Shown here piece after piece: positions 1 to 4,372 of a stretch of 5,208 nucleotides of DNA (positions within the stretch are counted from its first letter, which is position 1; every line of letters starts with the position of its first letter). The notes below the pieces were generated by a model that did no database searches, was not told the DNA's origin, and was given only the letters and a program-made list of their open reading frames with translations. The translations under genes were made by a program, and so were the position numbers. The stretch covers positions 1-5,208 of the forward strand of contig JAFPWQ010000208.1 in assembly GCA_017394925.1 (NCBI GenBank). Reading direction: 5' to 3'. The stretch comes from Synergistaceae bacterium. Its GTDB lineage: Bacteria; Synergistota; Synergistia; Synergistales; Aminobacteriaceae.

Positions 1-48
1 CTGTGGCTGTGGCTGTGGCTGTGGTTCAGGTTCTGGTTCTGGTTCTGG
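1..48 (-). repeat. PE and PQ dipeptide repeat at the window edge
   Basis: The last 16 residues visible are P-E pairs (bases 25-48) followed by four P-Q pairs (bases 1-24). The PQ block is four exact copies of the hexamer CCACAG on the coding strand, and the PE block uses mostly CCA-GAA. The repeat may continue past the left edge, so the copy number given is a minimum. Confidence 0.93.
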
Positions 49-3000
49 TGCAGGATGCGGGTTAGGTTCAGGCTCCGGAGTCGGGACATCTGGACTAATA
101 TCAGGTTTTACCGGCGTTACTGGTCTGTCCGGCGATATATCCGGCGAGACAGGTTCGGGCTCAGGCTCAGGATCAGGCTCAGGCTCAGGATCAGGAGATG
201 GCGATGGCGACGGCGACGGAGATGGAGAAGGCGATGGCGATGGGGACGGCGACGAAGCACTGATGCTTATTGTGAAGTCCTTTGAAGCTGCGCCTGCTTT
301 ATTTGCCGCTGTGATAACAAATGCGAAATTTCCCTTTTTTGCAGGAACACCTGAAATTATCCCTGCGTCCGAACTCAGAACAAGACCTCCAGGAAGATTT
401 CCGCTCTCAATGCCCCATGTTATCGGTGCAGTCCCCGAAGCATTAATCACAGCGCTGTAGCGTGAACCTACAGTGCCTGACGGAAGCGATGATGTAGTGA
501 TTTCAGGTGCAGAAGGAGCATTCACAACCAGAGTGAATGACTGAGTATCCATGTAACCGTTCAGATAAACCTGAAGCATGAACGTGAAAGATCCTGATTC
601 TGTAGGAATGCCTGAGAGTTTAACTGATTTTCCCGTAAAGTTCTCAAAGTTCAGCCCCGCAGGTAATTTTCCGCTGTAGATGCTCCAGCTCATTGCTGAT
701 GTATCACCAGACGCTGCCGCAGAAATTTCAGCTGAATATTCTTCATTCAGAACCCCGGAAGAAATTGACAGTGTCGATATTACAGGTGCTAACGGCGTAT
801 CAGAAGGGCTTATTTTGATTGAAAGTGTCTTTGATGCATTCTCAGTATCATTTGAGACCGTGAGATTAAGTGAATATGTCCCTGATGTCAAAGGCTTTCC
901 GCTGATGATTCCGTCTTTGCCGCAGACCAGTCCGGCAGGAAGTCCCGAAGCTGTCCATACAACAGGATCAGTGAATGAAAGTGTAGATTCAAGTATCTGT
1001 GTATATGGCGTTCCCACTTTACCGTCCTGAATGGCCTTAGTCGTTATGAATAAGTTTTTTGATGTCTCTTCAGGTTCCGGTGATATTGCATAATTAATAT
1101 CTACTTCAACATCTACTGATGCCTCCATGCCGTTATAACTTGCAGTGAATACCGTATTTCCTGATTTGAGTCCGCGGACTTTCCCGTCCGTTGTAATTTC
1201 AGCAACCGTATTGTCATCAAAACTGAAGTCTATTCCTAATTTACCGGCAATCTCAGGAACAGAGACATCAAGATATCTGCCTTCCTGAGTCAGAGCAAAG
1301 AGATTCAATCCGACATCATAGCTTGCTCCGGCAATAATTACGCTGTTACCCATAAATGAAAGTTCCTGAACAGAATCATTTTCGTCAATTTCAGGAATGA
1401 TATTTATTTCTAGTGTATCGGAAATATATACATGGCCTTCATCAGCAGCATTAGGTGATGAGAATGCATGAATATTCATGATCCCGGAATACTCAGACGG
1501 AAGTGTCATTGATGCAGTAAAAGTTGTGAGTGTCTCATCTGCACTTGTCATCTGAAGGAAGAATCCGCCGCTTTTATTTCCGATTGAGAGATATATATTA
1601 TGTTCTGCAGGCTCTTCAGCTGTGAGTGTAAATATTATATCCGTTGAGGCCTTAGCATTGACCGTATCAGGAGCAGTATACTCTGAGCCGTCAGAATCCG
1701 TAACCTTCAGAGTGTATTTGTTCATGAAGTAATCACTGACATCACCGACATTTGAGGGCATTGAAGCCCTGAGAGCCGGTAAATATGATGCTGTGTAGCT
1801 CCTTAATTGCGCTGAGGAGTTTACCGTTCTGTTCATGCCTGAAGTGTCAAATTCGCTAAGGCCGCCTTTCAGGAGGTCAAGAATTTCTTCGGCTACGTCA
1901 TCCTGTTTGCAGATTCCTCCGTGATGATAGCCCAGTTTGCCCTCCTTGTGAGTTATGTATTGCGGCTTAAAAATGGAGACTGCACTGGATTCTCCTACTG
2001 CAGTATCATAATCATCCATATTGAATATTACTTCCAGAGCCGCATCAAGATTATCAAGCACAGCAGCACTGACCTCAATAATTGCCTGCCATCCCGGAGA
2101 GAATATATCATCAACGGCAGCAAGTAGTCCTGAAACAGAAGCCGCTGTATCAACGATAGATCCTATGGTGCCGTAAACTACATGAACAGGAACAGGAGGA
2201 ATACCTTTAGCCTTAAGAGTCCGAACTAACAGATTATCAAGAGCCAGATCTGTCCATGCAGGATATGCATCTTTTTCGACTTTCATAATTCTTCTGACAA
2301 CTTTTTGCACTGACGGAAGCAAAGTATCACTTTTCAGGAAAGCTATGATAAGTCCGTATTGCTTGCCCTGAAAGTGATTGTTCTTGTCTGAATCAGGATC
2401 AGTGATGTACGGAAGATTTTCACCGTTTCCCAATAAATAAGTTGTCATAGGGCTTCCTTCATGAGGAGTCGCAATAGTGATTAACCTGCGGACCATGCTG
2501 TTATAATATGACCTGCTGCTGGATCTGTCTTCAAATTCAAGGAACGTCCTCGCCATAAGTCCGCCCATACTGTGGCAGATAATATCCGCTCTGGTGCAGG
2601 CTGCGTTATGCTGTATCAGCATCCTCCTGAATATGCCGGTCAGAACACGGAATAAACCGCTGTGCCCTCCGTCATTAACTTTTGCGATTATCTGATTTGT
2701 AGGGCCTTCAGTATTCTCATAATTCCAGTAGCTTATCATCACATCGTTATCATAGAGTTTTCTGAACACACCTTTTTTGCCTATGAACGTTCCTGCAAAA
2801 GTGCCGTATATCCCGTGAATAAATATCACAGGTGTTGCGTGAATCTCAAGATTTACAGGTTTTTCTTCGTCTTTGCATGTACAGTTAGAATCTCCGCAGC
2901 CGCATTTGAATTTCACTTTCAGCTCAAAATCACGCTTTGGGAATCCGTCATTACCATTGCTGTTAAGCGGAAAACTTTCCGGGGCAACTAAAACTGCTGA

Positions 3001-4158
3001 GGCCTGATATAATTTTCCCTTCTGAATTTCTGTTGTCGGAATCGGTATGCCGGCATTAATCTTGTTCCTGTTAATATCTTCCAGTGTTCCGAACTCAGAG
3101 CCGACATCAAAATACACAATACCGGGTCTGTTATGCTGTACCCTGATTATGAGTCTCGTATTTCCGTCTGCTGTGTAACCTTTTCGGATATATGGCTCAG
3201 GAGCAGTGATATTCGCAAGTGTATTTTCCGTTATTCTGGACCCGTTGCCGTCTCTGTAACCGTTTGAGTTTTTCGCATTGCATATCAGGTTTGGTGTGGC
3301 AGGGCTGTCATCAAGATCGCTGTCAGAGAGTGCTGCCCTTTCCATGACGTGAACCGTAAGACCAGTAACTTCTGCTACCCAGTCAGCAATGGTAAGCATT
3401 ACTTTATAGTAATCAGAGCTTTCAAGATTGATATACATTCCTTCTGTTGCGTTTGCCAGAACTCCGAACTCATTCTGCAGGGACATAAGGCTTATCACTG
3501 ATGTACGTATATTCCTGTTCCTGAGTAAAGCAGCATATGTACTCATGCTCTGAAGTCTCGAATCTCCTGCAACAGTATTATTCCCTTCATCGGTCAGGAG
3601 GAACGCAAAACGTGAGGCATCTGTTCTGAAAGTTGAACTCAATGAATTGAGAAGTACATAGCAAGCATCATTCTGTGTCTCGTCCCAGCCTGGATTTGTA
3701 TAGCAGGCCTGAATTGCTCTGTTCAGCCCGGCCTCAAGAAGACTTATATCTGAAGTCCACCAGCTGCTTCCCTCAAGCTGATAAATCTTCGTTGAACCCG
3801 GATAATTAATCGCATCGCTGAATTCAATAACTGCAAATCTTGCATCGACTCCCTGATTAATTAATGACTCTGAGAATGCCTGAAGATTTGTTTTCACTGA
3901 TTCAATACACCACCACATTGAACCGGTTACATCAATCATGAAAACGAAATCTGCTTTTGCCGCGTTCTTGCATGGACAGCTTTGAGCTGATGCTTTGCTT
4001 AAAGGAGGAGTTCTTGTGTAGTTCGCTTTGGGAGCAAAATAACTGAATGTCGGCTGTTCCCGTCCCTTTACTCCTGCAGCAAATGATACTCCTTCACCAG
4101 CAGACAATAATACTGATACTAGCATTATTAGAAGTACTGAACTGAGTACTTTACGCAT
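1..4158 (-). CDS. Secreted multidomain surface protein: vWA, lipase-like alpha/beta hydrolase, Ig-like domains, Pro-rich tail (C-terminus outside window)
   Basis: The frame is open for 1386 codons from the ATG at 4158 and runs off the left edge, so the C-terminus is missing. Translated domains in order: signal peptide (residues 1-27), vWA (about 69-262), beta-rich linker with CxCx4CxC (419-428), alpha/beta hydrolase (about 441-765), unassigned beta-rich segment (about 788-925), Big2-like domain (about 930-1020), three putative-Ig domains (about 1036-1117, 1125-1213, 1218-1300), then SP, DPEP and PQ repeats. The start is chosen because it is the only ATG in frame ahead of a clear signal peptide, with GAAGGGA 11 bases upstream. 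Inferred role: an exported, probably surface-anchored protein that binds a ligand through the vWA and Ig modules and hydrolyses an ester or lipid. The substrate is unknown and I recognise no named gene. The coding frame is certain, the domain families are likely, and the biological role is open. Confidence 0.95.
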   Translation of the reverse strand, partial: MRKVLSSVLLIMLVSVLLSAGEGVSFAAGVKGREQPTFSYFAPKANYTRTPPLSKASAQSCPCKNAAKADFVFMIDVTGSMWWCIESVKTNLQAFSESLINQGVDARFAVIEFSDAINYPGSTKIYQLEGSSWWTSDISLLEAGLNRAIQACYTNPGWDETQNDACYVLLNSLSSTFRTDASRFAFLLTDEGNNTVAGDSRLQSMSTYAALLRNRNIRTSVISLMSLQNEFGVLANATEGMYINLESSDYYKVMLTIADWVAEVTGLTVHVMERAALSDSDLDDSPATPNLICNAKNSNGYRDGNGSRITENTLANITAPEPYIRKGYTADGNTRLIIRVQHNRPGIVYFDVGSEFGTLEDINRNKINAGIPIPTTEIQKGKLYQASAVLVAPESFPLNSNGNDGFPKRDFELKVKFKCGCGDSNCTCKDEEKPVNLEIHATPVIFIHGIYGTFAGTFIGKKGVFRKLYDNDVMISYWNYENTEGPTNQIIAKVNDGGHSGLFRVLTGIFRRMLIQHNAACTRADIICHSMGGLMARTFLEFEDRSSSRSYYNSMVRRLITIATPHEGSPMTTYLLGNGENLPYITDPDSDKNNHFQGKQYGLIIAFLKSDTLLPSVQKVVRRIMKVEKDAYPAWTDLALDNLLVRTLKAKGIPPVPVHVVYGTIGSIVDTAASVSGLLAAVDDIFSPGWQAIIEVSAAVLDNLDAALEVIFNMDDYDTAVGESSAVSIFKPQYITHKEGKLGYHHGGICKQDDVAEEILDLLKGGLSEFDTSGMNRTVNSSAQLRSYTASYLPALRASMPSNVGDVSDYFMNKYTLKVTDSDGSEYTAPDTVNAKASTDIIFTLTAEEPAEHNIYLSIGNKSGGFFLQMTSADETLTTFTASMTLPSEYSGIMNIHAFSSPNAADEGHVYISDTLEINIIPEIDENDSVQELSFMGNSVIIAGASYDVGLNLFALTQEGRYLDVSVPEIAGKLGIDFSFDDNTVAEITTDGKVRGLKSGNTVFTASYNGMEASVDVEVDINYAISPEPEETSKNLFITTKAIQDGKVGTPYTQILESTLSFTDPVVWTASGLPAGLVCGKDGIISGKPLTSGTYSLNLTVSNDTENASKTLSIKISPSDTPLAPVISTLSISSGVLNEEYSAEISAAASGDTSAMSWSIYSGKLPAGLNFENFTGKSVKLSGIPTESGSFTFMLQVYLNGYMDTQSFTLVVNAPSAPEITTSSLPSGTVGSRYSAVINASGTAPITWGIESGNLPGGLVLSSDAGIISGVPAKKGNFAFVITAANKAGAASKDFTISISASSPSPSPSPSPSPSPSPSPSPDPEPEPDPEPEPEPVSPDISPDRPVTPVKPDISPDVPTPEPEPNPHPAPEPEPEPEPQPQPQPQ
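85..150 (-). other. Irregular Pro/Asp-rich spacer between repeat blocks
   Basis: Residues 1337-1358 interrupt the dipeptide repeats with the related motifs S-P-D-I-S-P-D and K-P-D-I-S-P-D-V, two degenerate copies of a P-D-I-S-P-D unit. It contains the only basic residues in this part of the tail (R1345, K1351). It has no globular character and is presumably disordered. Confidence 0.75.
151..193 (-). repeat. DPEPEP repeat with two exact 18-base tandem copies (158-175, 176-193)
   Basis: Residues 1323-1336 read D-P-E-P-E-P-D-P-E-P-E-P-E-P. In the DNA, an 18-base unit coding for this block occurs twice in direct tandem, identical base for base at 158-175 and 176-193. Exact identity at synonymous positions points to a recent duplication rather than selection on the protein alone. 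Confidence 0.93.
193..252 (-). repeat. Ser-Pro dipeptide repeat, 10 units (hexanucleotide array)
   Basis: Residues 1303-1322 are ten uninterrupted Ser-Pro pairs. On the plus strand this reads as hexamers of the type GGCGAT, GGCGAC and GGAGAT. The Ser codons here are only TCG, TCC or TCT and never the TCA and AGC common in the rest of the gene, as expected of an array grown by local duplication. The peptide should be an extended linker, possibly cell-wall or outer-envelope spanning. Confidence 0.95.
259..507 (-). other. Putative-Ig (He_PIG-type) domain 3
   Basis: Residues about 1218-1300. This copy is closest to the family pattern as I know it: P-E-I-T-T-S-S-L-P, G-T-V-G-S-R-Y-S-A, P-I-T-W-G-I-E-S-G-N-L-P (1245-1256), G-I-I-S-G-V-P (1266-1272), G-N-F-A-F-V-I-T-A, and D-F-T-I-S-I-S. 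It leads directly into the Ser-Pro repeat, so it is the last globular unit before the flexible tail. Confidence 0.88.
520..786 (-). other. Putative-Ig (He_PIG-type) domain 2
   Basis: Residues about 1125-1213, with W-S-I-Y-S-G-K-L-P-A-G-L (1158-1169), L-S-G-I-P-T-E-S-G-S-F (1181-1191) and a closing strand S-F-T-L-V-V-N. It is somewhat longer than its neighbours because of extra residues between the LPAGL and SGIP motifs (N-F-E-N-F-T-G-K-S-V-K), where the other copies have a short D-x-G-I turn. Confidence 0.87.
808..1053 (-). other. Putative-Ig (He_PIG-type) domain 1
   Basis: Residues about 1036-1117. It shows the family order: an opening strand I-T-T, V-G-T-P-Y (1048-1052), a central Trp (W1068), G-L-P-A-G-L (1072-1077), G-I-I-S-G-K-P (1083-1089), and S-G-T-Y-S-L-N-L-T-V, closing in S-I-K-I-S. 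The expected SG before LP is preserved. It is likely one unit of a rod-like stalk. Confidence 0.85.
1099..1371 (-). other. Bacterial Ig-like domain (Big2 type)
   Basis: Residues about 930-1020. The block F-D-D-N-T-V-A-E-I-T-T-D-G-K-V-R-G-L (980-997), followed by S-G-N-T-V-F-T-A-S-Y, matches the Big2 core pattern (S/D-x-N-x-x-V-A-x-V then G-x-V-x-G-x-x-x-G-x-x-x-I-T-A). Big2 domains occur in surface adhesins as stalk or binding units. The fit is by eye, without a profile search. Confidence 0.7.
1384..1797 (-). other. Unassigned beta-rich segment between hydrolase and Ig array
   Basis: Residues about 788-925. The segment alternates hydrophobic and polar residues (for example D-I-I-F-T-L-T-A and N-I-Y-L-S-I-G) and ends in T-L-E-I-N-I-I-P, which looks like the last strand of a beta-sandwich. 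I see no catalytic motif and cannot name a family. It most likely acts as a spacer or an extra Ig-fold module. Confidence 0.45.
1864..2838 (-). other. Alpha/beta-hydrolase domain, lipase / PGAP1-like
   Basis: Residues about 441-765. T-P-V-I-F-I-H448-G-I-Y-G is the strand and oxyanion HG motif typical of lipases. A-D-I-I-C-H-S530-M-G-G-L is the nucleophile elbow, with Ser530 as nucleophile. I-A-T-P-H-E-G-S (562-569) is the conserved block that follows it in lipase and PGAP1-type hydrolases. V-P-V-H-V-V-Y-G (656-663) is the strand before the acid. D-D-Y-D-T-A-V with S-S-A (715-726) resembles the D-x-x-V-x-x-x-S-A acid motif, so Asp718 (or 715/716) is the likely acid. H745-H746-G-G-I then D-D-V-A-E-E-I supplies the catalytic His and the last helix. 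The first elbow position is Cys instead of the usual Gly. All triad members appear present, so an active esterase or lipase is likely. The substrate is unknown. Confidence 0.88.
2839..3360 (-). other. Unassigned beta-rich linker domain ending in a Cys cluster
   Basis: Residues about 267-440 lie between the vWA and hydrolase domains. The first part is polar, with D/S/N-rich segments (about 278-312). The second part alternates hydrophobic residues as in a beta-sandwich (for example T-R-L-I-I-R-V-Q at 334-341 and G-I-V-Y-F-D-V-G at 346-353). It ends with four cysteines in C-G-C-G-D-S-N-C-T-C (419-428). I do not recognise the family. It may be an accessory beta domain that positions the vWA relative to the hydrolase. 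Confidence 0.5.
2875..2904 (-). other. CxCx4CxC cysteine cluster (residues 419-428)
   Basis: Cys419, Cys421, Cys426 and Cys428 form a tight CxC-x4-CxC knot just before the hydrolase domain, followed by the acidic-basic stretch K-D-E-E-K. A second small pair, C61-P-C63, lies between the signal peptide and the vWA domain. In an exported protein these could be disulfides or a metal-binding knuckle. The sequence alone does not decide between them. Confidence 0.8.
3373..3954 (-). other. von Willebrand factor A (vWA) domain with MIDAS motif
   Basis: Residues about 69-262. The first strand A-D-F-V-F-M-I leads into D76-V-T-G-S80, the variant of the MIDAS DxSxS signature (DxTGS) common in bacterial vWA proteins. 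A second strand (R-F-A-V-I-E-F-S-D, about 107-115), a D-E-T segment (159-161) that could supply the MIDAS threonine, and a strand ending L-L-T-D190-E that supplies the distal MIDAS aspartate all fall in the expected order. The fold closes with alternating helix and strand to about residue 262. Such domains bind a divalent cation and a protein or glycan ligand. The metal-site residues look intact, so binding activity is expected. The ligand cannot be read from the sequence. Confidence 0.9.
4078..4158 (-). other. Sec signal peptide of the surface protein
   Basis: Residues 1-27 have a short basic start (M-R-K), a hydrophobic core (V-L-L-I-M-L-V-S-V-L-L), and a small-residue end S-F-A followed by A-G, which suits signal peptidase I cleavage after about Ala27. 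No cysteine lies near the cleavage point, so this is not a lipoprotein signal. It implies export across the inner membrane, which fits the extracellular domain types that follow. Confidence 0.9.
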
Positions 4159-4169
4159 GGGACAATCAT

Positions 4170-4176
4170 TCCCTTC
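4170..4176 (-). promoter_or_regulatory. Ribosome binding site of the surface-protein gene
   Basis: GAAGGGA on the minus strand, ending 11 bases before the ATG at 4158. The spacing is slightly long but acceptable. It supports the start that yields a complete signal peptide. The ATGs at 4169 and 4178 are out of frame. Confidence 0.7.
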
Positions 4177-4219
4177 ATGTAATGTGAATTTGAAGATTTA
4201 AATATGTGGATTGCGGGTA

Positions 4220-4248
4220 AGAATAGCATACTTAGATTTTTTTTGCAA
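4220..4248 (-). promoter_or_regulatory. Candidate sigma-70-type promoter for the surface-protein gene
   Basis: On the minus strand, TTGCAA (4243-4248) and TATTCT (4220-4225) are separated by exactly 17 bases. The -10 hexamer is directly preceded by TGC, an extended -10 element. Each hexamer matches four of six consensus positions. The predicted transcript would start near 4213, giving a leader of about 55 bases. Confidence 0.5.
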
Positions 4249-4299
4249 TAATCGCATATACCTTAACGAATTTTGTGGGAACTCTTCATGCTTTTGTTA

Positions 4300-4305
4300 T
4301 ATACT
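4300..4305 (+). promoter_or_regulatory. Candidate -10 element for mnmG
   Basis: TATACT matches five of six positions of the TATAAT consensus and lies in an AT-rich stretch about 70 bases before the mnmG start. I find no good -35 at normal spacing. The nearest TTG-type hexamer (TTGTGG, 4273-4278) is 21 bases away from this -10, or 18 if the -10 is instead read as TTATAT (4297-4302). This is a tentative call. Confidence 0.35.
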
Positions 4306-4356
4306 GAACTTAATAAATAAAAAAATATATCGCCTGTAATGCATTGAAAATTTTTC

Positions 4357-4363
4357 AGAAGGA
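4357..4363 (+). promoter_or_regulatory. Ribosome binding site of mnmG
   Basis: AGAAGGA ends 9 bases before the ATG at 4373, a good Shine-Dalgarno at good spacing. It decides between two in-frame ATGs: the one at 4364 directly abuts this site and could not use it. Confidence 0.85.
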
Positions 4364-4372
4364 ATGATATTT

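Larger units (their letters stand above)
4159..4372. other. Divergent intergenic region
   Basis: This 214-base AT-rich spacer separates two divergent start codons. It holds the candidate promoters and ribosome binding sites listed separately. Beyond these I see a small palindrome ATTTAAAT (4196-4203) and A/T runs (for example eight or more T around 4237-4244), but no convincing operator, riboswitch, terminator hairpin or RNA gene. Confidence 0.7.

Noticed and set aside
1..252. Regular short repeats as a possible CRISPR array
   Set aside because: The units are 6 or 18 bases without unique spacers and encode an in-frame Pro-rich peptide.
55..285. Plus-strand open frame rich in Arg and Trp
   Set aside because: It is the antisense reading of the Pro-rich repeat tail; its composition is a by-product of the hexamer repeats.
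263..460. Plus-strand open frame of 65 codons
   Set aside because: Antisense to the third putative-Ig domain; no ribosome binding site and no recognisable product.
680..1030. Plus-strand open frame of 116 codons
   Set aside because: Antisense to the Ig array of the long minus-strand gene, which has clear domain content; no independent support.
1921..2127. Plus-strand open frame of 68 codons
   Set aside because: Antisense to the C-terminal part of the hydrolase domain, including its catalytic histidine codon; no family resemblance.
2662..2991. Plus-strand open frame of 109 codons
   Set aside because: Antisense to the start of the hydrolase domain and the Cys cluster; no credible start signal.
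4078..4158. Lipoprotein signal peptide
   Set aside because: There is no cysteine at the cleavage region; the first cysteine is residue 61.
4128..4178. 16-codon minus-strand frame from an ATG at 4178 overlapping the surface-protein start
   Set aside because: It could be a leader peptide, but it has no ribosome binding site of its own, and its ATG directly abuts the site used by the main gene.
4364..4372. In-frame upstream ATG for mnmG
   Set aside because: It touches the AGAAGGA site with no spacing; the ATG at 4373 has the proper 9-base gap.
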